From CAZJLP01 sp964546955 (lineage in GTDB: Bacteria > Verrucomicrobiota > Verrucomicrobiia > Opitutales > Opitutaceae), in NCBI GenBank assembly GCA_964546955.1, contig CAZJLP010000064.1, forward strand, positions 1 through 28,762: a DNA stretch of 28,762 bases, given 5' to 3'. How positions within the stretch are numbered: the first letter of the stretch is position 1; each line of letters begins with the position of its first letter. The notes beneath the pieces are model-generated. The model was not told where the DNA came from, did no database searches, and saw nothing but the letters and a program-made list of their open reading frames with translations. This document shows, piece by piece, positions 14,366 to 22,628 of the stretch. A program made the translations under genes and the position numbers.

Positions 14366-15470
14366 GTGCGCGATCCTTCACGACCGCAGTGAAGTCGGCC
14401 ACTAGCGCGTCGATGTCTTCATCCGTGGTGTCCCAGGAACACATGAAGCGGTAGCCGTGGGCTCCGATGAAGCCGTAGAAATACCAGCCGCGCTGGCGCA
14501 GGGCTTCGACCGTAGGAGGTTCAAGTTCGAAGAATACCGCGTTGACTTCCGGTTCGGCGATCAGCTTCACCCCTGGCAGGTCGCGCAATGCCGCCGCGAG
14601 TTTTGATGCCATCGCGTTCGCGTGGGCTCCGTTCCGCAACCAGGCGCCCTCTTGCAGCAGTCCGACCCATTGCGCGCTGAGGAAACGCATTTTCGAGGCG
14701 AGCTGGCCCGCTTGCTTGCAACGATAGTCGAACTCGCGCGCGAGTTCCTTGTTGAAGAATACCACGGCTTCGGTCGTGTTCATGCCGTTCTTGGTGCCGC
14801 CGAAGCAGAGCACATCGACTCCGGCGCGCCAGGTAAAATCGGACGGCGCGAGATTAAAACGATCGCGAAGCGCCGCCGCGGCGTTCGCGAAACGCGCCCC
14901 ATCCATATGAACCGCCAGCCCGTGCTTCTTTGCGGCGGTGGTGAGCGCAACGATCTCATCGACTGTATACACGGTTCCCCATTCGGTCGACTGAGTCAGG
15001 CTGAGCACGCGCGGCTTCGGATAGTGGATGTCGTTCCGGGCGAGGATGAGCCGCTCAACGGCGTCCGGTGTGAGTTTCCCGTTGGGTCCATTGACGGTCA
15101 GAATCTTCGTGCCGTTCGAGAAAAACTCCGGCGCGCCGCATTCGTCTTTTTCCACGTGCGAATAGTCGTGGCAGATCACGCTGTGGTAACTTTGACAAAG
15201 ACTGGCCAAGGCGAGGGAGTTGGCCGCGGTGCCGTTAAAAACGAAAAAGACCTCGCAGTCAGTTTGAAACAAATCGCGAATCAAATCGGCCGCGCGCGAG
15301 GTCCAGAGATCGTTGCCGTACGAAGGCACGCGACCCTGATTGGCTTCGGCCAGGGCGGCCCAGGCTTCTGGGCACATGCCTGAGGTGTTGTCGCTCGCGA
15401 AATGGCAATTCGCCGCTGGGGCCGGGGTGGGGGCGATATTCTCCGGATCGGTAAAGGCAGGTTCGGGCAT
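14361..15470 (-). CDS. Threonine-aldolase-like PLP enzyme
   Basis: This 369-residue fold-type I PLP enzyme resembles low-specificity L-threonine aldolases (cleavage of threonine or allo-threonine to glycine and acetaldehyde). It has FASDNTSGMCPEAWAALAEA at the N-terminus, YGNDLWTSRAADLIRDLF, the PLP-stacking segment YSHVEKDECGAPE, the aspartate in VHMDGARFANAAAAL and the Schiff-base Lys227 in CFGGTKNGMNTTEA. The CFGGTKNGM motif is typical of the Pseudomonas-type enzyme (beta-elimination family). The last codons and the TAG stop run into the REP-like repeat. It is divergent from aroK, with a 157-base shared promoter region. Substrate specificity is not certain from sequence. Confidence 0.9.
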   Translation of the reverse strand: MPEPAFTDPENIAPTPAPAANCHFASDNTSGMCPEAWAALAEANQGRVPSYGNDLWTSRAADLIRDLFQTDCEVFFVFNGTAANSLALASLCQSYHSVICHDYSHVEKDECGAPEFFSNGTKILTVNGPNGKLTPDAVERLILARNDIHYPKPRVLSLTQSTEWGTVYTVDEIVALTTAAKKHGLAVHMDGARFANAAAALRDRFNLAPSDFTWRAGVDVLCFGGTKNGMNTTEAVVFFNKELAREFDYRCKQAGQLASKMRFLSAQWVGLLQEGAWLRNGAHANAMASKLAAALRDLPGVKLIAEPEVNAVFFELEPPTVEALRQRGWYFYGFIGAHGYRFMCSWDTTDEDIDALVADFTAVVKDRAR

Positions 15471-15627
15471 GAACGGGAGACGGGAACAGGTTGGCGATGA
15501 GGCAACTTTGCGATCGGGCCGGCTGGGTGGAGTAGGTGTGGGCCACCCGGCTGCCGCTCACCTTTCGCCTTTTTTCGTGTTTGGCAACCCGGCTCGCTCC
15601 GCGCTTAGTGGCAGACCGCTCCCTTTC

Positions 15628-16194
15628 ATGCAGGCTCCAGACGTGAATATCTATTTCGTGGGGTTCATGGGCACGGGCAAGACCACCATCGGTCGGTCCG
15701 TGGCGCAGCGCCTTGGGTTCGAATTACTCGACAGCGACCATGAAATCGAACGGAAGGCGGGAAAGCCGGTGGCCGATATCTTTTCGCAGGACGGCGAAGA
15801 GGCTTTTCGCGCGCTCGAACGCGACTTCATATCGCAGGGTCACGCCGCGCAACGGACCGTGGTCGCGTGCGGCGGCGGGCTTGTCGTGCAGCCTGGAATG
15901 CTGGATCTCCTGAAGCAAAAAGGGGTGGTGGTCTGCCTCCACGCCTCGCTCGAGACGATCTTGAAGCGCACCCAGGGAAGCCGGCATCGCCCCCTCCTCA
16001 ACGTGGATGACCCCATGGATCGTATTCGGACGTTGTATACTCAGCGGGAACCGATCTACCGGAAGTCCGGGACACTGATTCTCACCGATGGCCGGCCGTT
16101 GAACGATATCGTCAACCATGTGCTTCGCATCTACCGCCGGGAGGCGGCCGATTTCGCGTCCGCGAAGGCGCGGGATGCCGGCGCGCGGCAATGA
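15628..16194 (+). CDS. aroK: Shikimate kinase
   Basis: This 188-residue enzyme phosphorylates shikimate in aromatic amino acid biosynthesis. It has Walker A GFMGTGKTTIG with Lys18, shikimate-site Asp35/Asp37 (LLDSDHEIE), VVACGGGLV (the GGG motif) and the lid segment GSRHRPLLN. A longer frame extends upstream to 15340, but ATG 15628 sits right before the usual start NIYFVGFMGTGK, and the upstream residues look like random translation. The last four bases overlap queG as ATGA, so the two are translationally coupled. Confidence 0.95.
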   Translation: MQAPDVNIYFVGFMGTGKTTIGRSVAQRLGFELLDSDHEIERKAGKPVADIFSQDGEEAFRALERDFISQGHAAQRTVVACGGGLVVQPGMLDLLKQKGVVVCLHASLETILKRTQGSRHRPLLNVDDPMDRIRTLYTQREPIYRKSGTLILTDGRPLNDIVNHVLRIYRREAADFASAKARDAGARQ

Positions 16195-17333
16195 TCCCCC
16201 CGGCGCAGGAGGAGTTGCGGAGTCGCCTGAAGGCTTTGGGTTTCGACGAAGCGCGCTTCGCGCGCGTTGACGGCAAGGTCGGTTCGACGCTGCGGCCCTG
16301 GCTGGCGGCGGGATATCAAGCCGACATGCATTGGATAGAACGCGGCGCGGAAAAGCGCGAAGATCCCTCCCTCGTGGTGTCGGGAGCAAGGACGATGATT
16401 CTCCTTGGCGTCAATTACTGGCCGGGCGCAGTGCCGACCGGAGTCGAGAACGGGCCCGCATGGGCCCGTTACGCGCAGTACGCCGACTACCACGACACGG
16501 TAAAAGCGGCGTTGGTGAAAGCCGGCGGCTTACTTGAAGCGTTGTATGGCGTCGGACCCGCCGACTACCGGTACTATGTCGACACCGGTCCCGTGCTGGA
16601 ACGCGAATGGGCGGCTCGCGCCGGGCTCGGCTTCATTGGGAAGAACGCGATGCTGATCTCCCGCGAGTTCGGAAACTGGCTTTTCCTCGCGGCTATCGTG
16701 ACCTCCCTCGATCTCGTGCCGGATGAACCTTTGCGCAAGCCCGTGGCCGCTCCCACGGCGGAGGGTATTGGACTGCTCTGTGGAAAGTGCACGCGCTGCA
16801 TGGATGCCTGTCCCACGATGGCCATTCGGGCGCCGGGTGTCCTCGACGCGCGGCTTTGCATTTCCTATCAGACCATCGAGAACCGGGGGATCATCCCACG
16901 GGAATTGCGGACGGCGATCGGGGATCGCATCTATGGCTGCGACGTTTGCCTCGATGTATGTCCATGGAATCGATTCGCCCAGGAAAGCCGGCGCATCCTG
17001 GTCGAACCGCGCTACGAGTTGGCGGCTCTCCCGCTGACCGAGATTCTATCCCTGACCCCGGTTCGGTTTGCGGAGCTCTTTCGAGGGACTCCCATCAAGC
17101 GCCTCAAGCTGCCCGGTCTGTTGCGGAACGCCTGTATCGTTACCGCGAATACGAATGCCACTCATTGTTTGCCGCAGTTGGTGTCCTTGGCGCGTCACGA
17201 ATCGGCGATGGTCCGAGCGCATGCCGTGTGGGCCGTGAGACAGCTCGTTTCACCGACGGACGTCGCTGGGATGCTCGAGGAGGCGCGGTCAGTCGAAACC
17301 GATCCCACAGTGCTGGCAGAATACACGGCCTAG
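16191..17333 (+). CDS. queG: Epoxyqueuosine reductase
   Basis: This 380-residue cobalamin-dependent iron-sulfur enzyme performs the last step of queuosine synthesis in the tRNA wobble position. Catalytic Asp131 lies in VDTGPVLEREWAARAGLGFI. Two 4Fe-4S clusters are formed by Cys197/200/203/207 (CGKCTRCMDACP) with Cys223, Cys250, 253 and 257 (CDVCLDVCPWN). ISYQTIENRG is a conserved family segment. The C-terminus has a HEAT-like helical repeat. It overlaps aroK by four bases. The pairing with aroK looks incidental rather than functional. Confidence 0.95.
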   Translation: MIPPAQEELRSRLKALGFDEARFARVDGKVGSTLRPWLAAGYQADMHWIERGAEKREDPSLVVSGARTMILLGVNYWPGAVPTGVENGPAWARYAQYADYHDTVKAALVKAGGLLEALYGVGPADYRYYVDTGPVLEREWAARAGLGFIGKNAMLISREFGNWLFLAAIVTSLDLVPDEPLRKPVAAPTAEGIGLLCGKCTRCMDACPTMAIRAPGVLDARLCISYQTIENRGIIPRELRTAIGDRIYGCDVCLDVCPWNRFAQESRRILVEPRYELAALPLTEILSLTPVRFAELFRGTPIKRLKLPGLLRNACIVTANTNATHCLPQLVSLARHESAMVRAHAVWAVRQLVSPTDVAGMLEEARSVETDPTVLAEYTA

Positions 17334-17388
17334 CTCGATAGGGTCCACGGCGCATTCGTGACGAGGTCGAGTAGGGCAGCGGATATAC

Positions 17389-17793
17389 TTATTCCGGAAA
17401 TAGCTCGTTCATCCGCGCCACGAACGCTGGCGGCGGTCGAACCGGTCTGCCGTCCCGATCGATGAACGCGTGCGACGAGGTGGCGGTCGCGAGGAGGTGT
17501 TCCCCATTGAATACCTGATATTCCAAGCGAATGCGCAGAGACGGTTTTTCCCGCAGGGTCGTGACGATCGTGAGGGTGTCGTCGTACTGCGCTGGACGAA
17601 TGTATTTCGCGCTGATTTCCAGGACAGGGAGGAAGAATCCGTCCGCCTCCAACTGGCGGTAGGGCAAACCTTGTTCTTTCAGCAGCTGCGTTCGCCCGAT
17701 TTCGAACCACGGCAGGTAATTGCCGTGATACACGATGCCCATCTTGTCGGTCTCGGCATAGCGGACCGTGATTTGCGCGCGCGATTGAATCAT
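17389..17793 (-). CDS. YbgC-like acyl-CoA/ACP thioesterase (hotdog fold)
   Basis: This 134-residue hotdog thioesterase of the 4-hydroxybenzoyl-CoA thioesterase/YbgC family has the signature VRYAETDKMGIVYHGNYLPW, including the catalytic Asp. The frame could extend to 17853, but ATG 17793 overlaps the stop of the upstream glycosyltransferase by one base (TGATG). This gives a typical family N-terminus and implies translational coupling. Pairing a thioesterase with a glycosyltransferase next to a fatty-acyl gene set suggests a lipid-related task, perhaps release of acyl chains from CoA or ACP; this is inference. Convergent with queG. Confidence 0.9.
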   Translation of the reverse strand: MIQSRAQITVRYAETDKMGIVYHGNYLPWFEIGRTQLLKEQGLPYRQLEADGFFLPVLEISAKYIRPAQYDDTLTIVTTLREKPSLRIRLEYQVFNGEHLLATATSSHAFIDRDGRPVRPPPAFVARMNELFPE

Positions 17794-18947
17794 CAGAACG
17801 GAGCGTCCGTTCCACCGGTGGGGCTGAAAAGCAAATTCGCCGCGTGTTTCCAACTGTTGCGTTTGGCCCAGGCCCGGCCCGCGTCTCCCAGCCGATGGCG
17901 CAATTCGGGGTCGCTGACCAATCGTTCGAAGGCGGCAGTCAACTGGGCCGGTCGGTGGGGGGGGACCAGCAGCCCGGTCACGCCGTCGAGCACAGCCTCA
18001 GGCACCCCGCCGACGGTGTGTGCCACGACCGGCAGACCGTGAGCCGCTGCTTCCAGATAGACGAGTCCGAAGCCTTCAATGCTGTGTCCGTGATCGATGC
18101 TTGTCATCGCAAAGATGTCGGCCCGGTCGTAAACCTCGTCGAGTTCGTCATCGGGCAGATTGCCAAAAAAGCGCACGGTCAAGTCGGATCGGGCGACGGT
18201 TTCGCGCAGGGCGTTTTCATAGCCGCCCTTGCTTTGTCCTCCGACGATCCAGTACTCGATCTGATGTCGGAAACGCGGGGTGAGCGCTTGCAGTGCCTCC
18301 AAGGTGGCGAGTTGTCCCTTGCGCGGGTGAAGCCGTCCCACTGTCAACACGATGATCTTTCCTTTGTCCCTCCGCGGGGGAGTGTGTACCACTGCGAAAT
18401 CAGAGCGGAGAGCGCCCGGGGTCAGAAACGTTTTGCCCGCAGCTTCAGGAAAGTGGGAGCACAGGAGTTCGTACGTGTAGTTCGTGAGCGTGCTGATGCG
18501 GGACGAATGACGAATGAGGCGTCGCGTCAGCATTCGCGTCAGGGGGTTCCGGTAGAACTTTTTAATTTCAGAACCGTGAAAAGTCAGGACGAAGCGGTGT
18601 GGGCGGAACGTTTTGAAGTGCTGCAACAACATCAAGGCGAGCATCGGACCCGGCTCGGGAAGATAAACCGTGGCGTAACGCAGCTTCCGCCGTGCCCTGA
18701 CCAGTTGAAGCGCCAAGCCCAGCTGACAGGCAAGATCGTGAGTGCCCTTGACGGGCAGGCGGCGGATTTTGAACGGCCAGTTTTTTTCGACGCCTGGTGG
18801 CGCAGATTGAGCCCAGACTTCGACTTCGTAGCCCAACCCCACGGAGGCGCGCGCAATCTCCTCCGTAAACGTGGCAATCCCGCCACGTTTTGGAAAAAAC
18901 TCATGCGTGATGACAACCAGGGGGTCCAGCGCTTGCGCGGCGCTCAT
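17793..18947 (-). CDS. GT4-family glycosyltransferase
   Basis: This 384-residue GT-B glycosyltransferase is likely cytoplasmic or membrane-associated and moves a sugar from a nucleotide donor. The N-terminal domain has VVITHEFFPKRGGIATFTEE (the glycine-rich acceptor loop typical of GT4). The C-terminal donor domain has VLTVGRLHPRKGQ and the GT4 motif SIEGFGLVYLEAAAHGLPVV, whose Glu residues contact the sugar nucleotide. A GTG at 18962 is an alternative start five codons upstream; ATG 18947 is preferred. It leads a two-gene operon with the thioesterase and is divergent from the ACP-FabZ operon. Substrate unknown; the acceptor may be a lipid. Confidence 0.9.
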   Translation of the reverse strand: MSAAQALDPLVVITHEFFPKRGGIATFTEEIARASVGLGYEVEVWAQSAPPGVEKNWPFKIRRLPVKGTHDLACQLGLALQLVRARRKLRYATVYLPEPGPMLALMLLQHFKTFRPHRFVLTFHGSEIKKFYRNPLTRMLTRRLIRHSSRISTLTNYTYELLCSHFPEAAGKTFLTPGALRSDFAVVHTPPRRDKGKIIVLTVGRLHPRKGQLATLEALQALTPRFRHQIEYWIVGGQSKGGYENALRETVARSDLTVRFFGNLPDDELDEVYDRADIFAMTSIDHGHSIEGFGLVYLEAAAHGLPVVAHTVGGVPEAVLDGVTGLLVPPHRPAQLTAAFERLVSDPELRHRLGDAGRAWAKRNSWKHAANLLFSPTGGTDAPF

Positions 18948-19161
18948 GGGGGAGGCAGACACGTGCCATTGTTAAATACCCGCTCCGTCCGCCAATGCAA
19001 GTGTGACGCGGGAATCAGCCTGCCTGGGTGCGCCACCAGACAGGTTGCCGCAGTTCGGCACAAACACGTAAAAACCCGGCGAAAAGCGGCCGAATAATGC
19101 AGGAACTTTGTCTTTTGTGGGGGGACGGTAATACTCACGACCGCCCCCATGCAAACGCCCC

Positions 19162-19186
19162 CCGCCGCGGTGCAAAGCTGCGGCGG
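19162..19186 (+). promoter_or_regulatory. Hairpin in the leader of the lipid-gene operon
   Basis: CCGCCGC (19162-19168) pairs with GCGGCGG (19180-19186) around an eleven-base loop, 50 bases before the first gene. No T-run follows, so it is not a simple terminator. It could be a leader structure or chance in GC-rich DNA. Confidence 0.3.
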
Positions 19187-19236
19187 CAAGAATAGCGTTT
19201 ACATTCGAGACGGGGCCAACTTACTACGCAGCAACC

Positions 19237-20217
19237 ATGGCAGATTCAGCTGAGAACGGCCAAGCGCCTCGCGCGCTGACTACGGCCGCCCCTAAACCTT
19301 TCACTCCAGAGGACGAAACGGCGCTGCGCGACGCGCTGAAGCGCTGTTCCGCGTCCACGGTTGAAGCAGCCGTGCAGTTCCGGAAATCGCACGATGTCGC
19401 TCAGGTGCCGGTGGTTGTGATTGGCGTTTTGGAGCGGTTTGTGGAACCGGGCCTGCGAGCGAAGCTCAAGGAAGTCGACGATGATCTGCGTTTGGTGGAG
19501 GATTTAGGGATCGACTCTTTGACCATGATGGAAATCGTTATCCTCGTGGAAGATGTGTTGCAGATGCAGATAAATAATGACGAGTTGCGCAACCTTCGGA
19601 CGGTCGGCGACGTCAAGACGTTCATCGACTGTAAAGTCCGGGGTCTTCCTTTGCCTAAACCCACCAAATTTCTGCCCATTGAGCACATCGGCTCCGTCAT
19701 GCCGATCCAGCCCCCGTTTCTGTTTTTGAACGAGGCCTCAGTGAATTCGGCGGGGGCGAACGGCAAGTACAAGATCACAGGGCAGGAGTTCTTCCTAGAG
19801 GGCCATTTTAAAAACAACCCCGTGATGCCGGCCTCGATTATGCTCGAAGCGATCGGGCAGTTGGCAGTGCTCTTTCTCCTGGAAGGGGCGCCGACCGAGC
19901 CCGGCAAGGTGATTAGCCCGAACACGATATTTTTCACAGGTTGCGAAGGGGTTCGTGCTCATCGTGTGTGCAAACCCGGCGATATTCTGTCGCTGTCGGT
20001 TAAGCCCAAACGCATGAAGATGCCGTTAGCGACGTTTGAGGGCTCGATTCGCGTGGGACAGGAGAAGGCCGTGATGGCTGAGGAGATCACGCTCACTTTT
20101 GGGTTTGTTGACGCACCGGCCCAGCCGGTCGTCAACGGCATGGCCCAGCCGACAACGCAGGCCAACGTCAATCCCGCCGAGGGAACGACTCCCTTGCGCG
20201 CAGCGGTGAACGCCTAG
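19237..20217 (+). CDS. Acyl carrier protein fused to FabZ-like 3-hydroxyacyl-ACP dehydratase
   Basis: 326 residues in three parts. Residues about 1-65 are a short helical lead region. Residues about 66-130 are an acyl carrier domain with phosphopantetheine Ser94 in VEDLGIDSLTMMEIVILVED. Residues about 145-290 are a FabZ-type hotdog with catalytic His190 (EGHFKNNPVMPASIMLEAIG) and Glu204, 14 residues apart as in E. coli FabZ. A Pro/Ala-rich tail ends the protein. The carrier would tether a growing acyl chain and the hotdog would dehydrate its 3-hydroxy intermediate. FabZ normally stands alone; the fusion implies a dedicated chain-building system. It is the first gene of the + strand block and lies 304 bases before the ketoacyl synthase. 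Confidence 0.9.
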   Translation: MADSAENGQAPRALTTAAPKPFTPEDETALRDALKRCSASTVEAAVQFRKSHDVAQVPVVVIGVLERFVEPGLRAKLKEVDDDLRLVEDLGIDSLTMMEIVILVEDVLQMQINNDELRNLRTVGDVKTFIDCKVRGLPLPKPTKFLPIEHIGSVMPIQPPFLFLNEASVNSAGANGKYKITGQEFFLEGHFKNNPVMPASIMLEAIGQLAVLFLLEGAPTEPGKVISPNTIFFTGCEGVRAHRVCKPGDILSLSVKPKRMKMPLATFEGSIRVGQEKAVMAEEITLTFGFVDAPAQPVVNGMAQPTTQANVNPAEGTTPLRAAVNA

Positions 20218-20521
20218 CTGCGGCTTTGCGGTAGGTGCTTGTTTTTCCTCACGGTCCTTGCCGTCGCTGGCACAGTCACATTCCCGTATGCCCTTTGCCA
20301 AGCTCGGCTCCCCCATAGGTCGGGCCCGGCCGTTATCTGCTTTGTCCTCTGCGACACTCGCTGTTCGGTGCATCCTTGAGGGGCAACGACACATGCCCAT
20401 TGGCCAGCACACTCGTCACCCCTTGACCGCCCCGCTCTCCGCGACTTGATTGTGGCCTCGCCCGCCGTGCGGTTTGTGCTCGTACCCGCGCACTTCCGCC
20501 CGAAAAGCTATCGTCGTACGT
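20218..20521 (+). other. Gap between ACP-FabZ and ketoacyl synthase genes
   Basis: 304 bases with no recognisable gene. An in-frame upstream extension of the ketoacyl synthase to 20450 exists but has no family resemblance. No terminator with a T-run is visible, so read-through from the first gene is possible; a second promoter may also lie here. Confidence 0.5.
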
Positions 20522-21784
20522 ATGCCTAGAGTCTTCATCACCGGTCTTGGGTTTGTGACCAGCATTGGAAACGATGCCTCCACCGTGACAAAAAATCTCC
20601 GCGAACTGCGGCACGGCTTCGAGCTTTATCCCCCCTTCGATAAGGCGGATATACCCTGCAAGGTGGTCGGAACGATCAAAGACTTCAATATCGAGTCGAC
20701 CGATCAAGAGGACTGGAAATGGCCGGCGCGTTACACGATCAAACGCGAAACATTGCGATCGATGGCGCCCCATGGACTGTACGCGCACTGCGCGCTGATC
20801 CAGGCGATCGAGGACGCGCGTCTCACTGAGGGCGACATATCGAATTTGGACACGGGGCTCTACGCGGCCTCGGGCGGCTCCCCTTATCTCACCCATCACA
20901 ATCATGCGCGCATGCAGAAGTTTGGTGTCATGCGGTGTTCGCCCATGGGCATTGTGGCGTCGATTGTTGGCACCCTGAATTTCAATCTGGTGGCCGCCTT
21001 CAAAGTTCGCGGCGCGTCGTGCGGTTTTTCCTCCGCTTGCGCGTCTTCCTCTCACGCGGTGGGCTACGCTTACGACGACCTCATGCTGGGCCGGCAGAAG
21101 CGCATGTTTGTCGTCGGGGCGGAGGACGGTAACGTCGACGCCATTCTCCCGTTCGCCGGAATGCGCACGCTCTCGCTGCAGACCGATCCGGCCAAGGCGT
21201 CGCGTCCATTTGACGTGGCGCGCGATGGTTTCGTGGGGACCGGAGGCGCCACTGTTTTGGTCCTGGAAACCGAAGAGGAGGTTGCGCGCCGCGGAATCAA
21301 GCCGTACGCAGAGGTCCTCGGTTGGGGACAGGCGTCGGACGGCTACAATGTCGCCATATCCCATCCGGAGGGAGCGGGACTGAAGGCCGCGATCGAACGA
21401 GCCTTAAAGGTCACGCAGACCAAACCGGCAGACGTCGACTACATCAATGCCCACGCCACTTCGACTTCGATCGGAGATGTTTCCGAGGCCAAAGCGATAA
21501 GGGCGGTTTTTGCTCCGACCGGGGCTCGTCCCTACGTGAGCAGCACGAAAGCGCTCACCGGACACGGCCTTTCGCTTGCGGGCGCGATGGAGCTTGGGTT
21601 CTGCGCCCTGGCGATGCGTGATGGGTTCATTCCCGGCTCCGCTCACATCAGCCAGATCGATCCAGCGTGCGCCGACCTCAATATCCCGACTGCGACGGTC
21701 GACGCCCAGCCTAAGGTAATCCTGAACAACAACAGCGGCTTTGGCGGAGCCAATGTGTCGGTTATCCTGAAGCGGCCGAGCTGA
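20522..21784 (+). CDS. Beta-ketoacyl-ACP synthase (FabF-like)
   Basis: This 420-residue thiolase-fold condensing enzyme extends an acyl-ACP by two carbons. The complete catalytic triad is present: Cys173 (GFSSACASSSHAVG), His311 (INAHATSTSIGD) and His348 (KALTGHGLSLAGAM). The C-terminal NNNSGFGGANVSVIL glycine loop is also present. ATG 20522 gives the standard beginning MPRVFITGLGFVTSIG. It differs from housekeeping FabF in the N-terminal third (for example the IESTDQEDWKWPARYTIKRE segment), which suggests a specialised clade. It is five bases upstream of the reductase gene, so they form one operon. With the ACP-FabZ fusion and the reductase, this covers condensation, reduction and dehydration of a type II fatty-acid cycle; only an enoyl reductase is missing locally. 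Confidence 0.93.
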   Translation: MPRVFITGLGFVTSIGNDASTVTKNLRELRHGFELYPPFDKADIPCKVVGTIKDFNIESTDQEDWKWPARYTIKRETLRSMAPHGLYAHCALIQAIEDARLTEGDISNLDTGLYAASGGSPYLTHHNHARMQKFGVMRCSPMGIVASIVGTLNFNLVAAFKVRGASCGFSSACASSSHAVGYAYDDLMLGRQKRMFVVGAEDGNVDAILPFAGMRTLSLQTDPAKASRPFDVARDGFVGTGGATVLVLETEEEVARRGIKPYAEVLGWGQASDGYNVAISHPEGAGLKAAIERALKVTQTKPADVDYINAHATSTSIGDVSEAKAIRAVFAPTGARPYVSSTKALTGHGLSLAGAMELGFCALAMRDGFIPGSAHISQIDPACADLNIPTATVDAQPKVILNNNSGFGGANVSVILKRPS

Positions 21785-21789
21785 ACCAC

Positions 21790-22626
21790 GTGCCGGCTCT
21801 TTCCAGTTTGTATCGCACGGCCTTCGTTACAGGCGCCTCCGGTGGACTCGGTCAGGCCTTCGCGGAGGCATTGCTAAGAGAAGGCGTCCGGGTGTTCGGG
21901 ACGGCGCGTTCGGCGGCTCGGCTTGCTTCGCTCGCGGCGCACAGCAGCTTCGTGCCGGTGGAGCTGGACCTGTCGCGGCCGCAAGACGCGGAGACAGCCT
22001 ACAAACGTTCGTGCGCGGAGGCGGGATCTGGCGGCATAGATCTCCTCATCAACAACGCGGGCTATGGGGTGTTCGCGCCGTTTACCGACCTCGAATTTAG
22101 CTCCTGGCAGGCGCAGTGGGATGCGCTGTTTTCAACCTCGGCGCGACTTTGTCACGCGGCGCTCCGCGACATGTACCCCCGCAATCAAGGCTGCGTCGTG
22201 AACGTCTCTTCTCTCGCCGTCCAGTTTCCGCTTCCCTTCATGAGCGGTTACAATGCGGCCAAAGCCGCACTTTCCGCGCTGAGCGAAAGTTTGATCTTTG
22301 AAACCCGCGGTTCGGGCGTTAAGGTGATCGATTTGCGACCTGGCGATTATCGCACGTCGTTCAACCAAGTCATGCAGACGCTTGCCACCCGTTCCGAGCC
22401 TGATCCACGCACCCAAGCAGCTTGGCGGGGATTGGAGCGCAATCTCGCGAGCGCCCCTGTTCCAGAGCGGGCCGCTCGCGATCTCGTTCGCGCATTGCGG
22501 ACGGGCCGGTCCGGCACCGTTTGCTCGGGCTCTCTATTCCAGGCACGATTGGCTCCCTTGCTCTCCCGATTCGCCTCGGCTCGTCTGTGCCGTGCGGTGG
22601 CGGCCCGGTATTTTGGAGCGACCTGA
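21790..22626 (+). CDS. Short-chain dehydrogenase/reductase
   Basis: This 278-residue Rossmann enzyme has the classic SDR layout: cofactor loop TGASGGLG (14-21), NNAG (88-91), catalytic Ser140/141 and Tyr154-xxx-Lys158 in SGYNAAKAAL. It starts at GTG 21790, five bases after the ketoacyl synthase stop. In context it most likely reduces a 3-ketoacyl-ACP (FabG role) or a 3-keto sphingoid-like product; sequence cannot separate these. The C-terminal third is longer than in FabG and rich in Arg and Ala. The next gene starts two bases after its stop. Confidence 0.92.
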   Translation: MPALSSLYRTAFVTGASGGLGQAFAEALLREGVRVFGTARSAARLASLAAHSSFVPVELDLSRPQDAETAYKRSCAEAGSGGIDLLINNAGYGVFAPFTDLEFSSWQAQWDALFSTSARLCHAALRDMYPRNQGCVVNVSSLAVQFPLPFMSGYNAAKAALSALSESLIFETRGSGVKVIDLRPGDYRTSFNQVMQTLATRSEPDPRTQAAWRGLERNLASAPVPERAARDLVRALRTGRSGTVCSGSLFQARLAPLLSRFASARLCRAVAARYFGAT

Positions 22627-22628
22627 CC

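Noticed and set aside
15340..15627. N-terminal extension of shikimate kinase
   Set aside because: The extra residues overlap the divergent aldolase gene and have no similarity to the family; ATG 15628 gives the standard N-terminus.
20333..21364. Long open frame on the minus strand opposite the ketoacyl synthase
   Set aside because: It is antisense to a gene with a complete catalytic triad, its composition is Arg/His-rich and it has no recognisable domain. It is a shadow of GC-rich coding DNA.
22422..22628. N-terminal extension of the GT28 gene
   Set aside because: It overlaps the reductase gene in another frame; the GTG two bases after the reductase stop gives the expected MGDG-synthase-like start.
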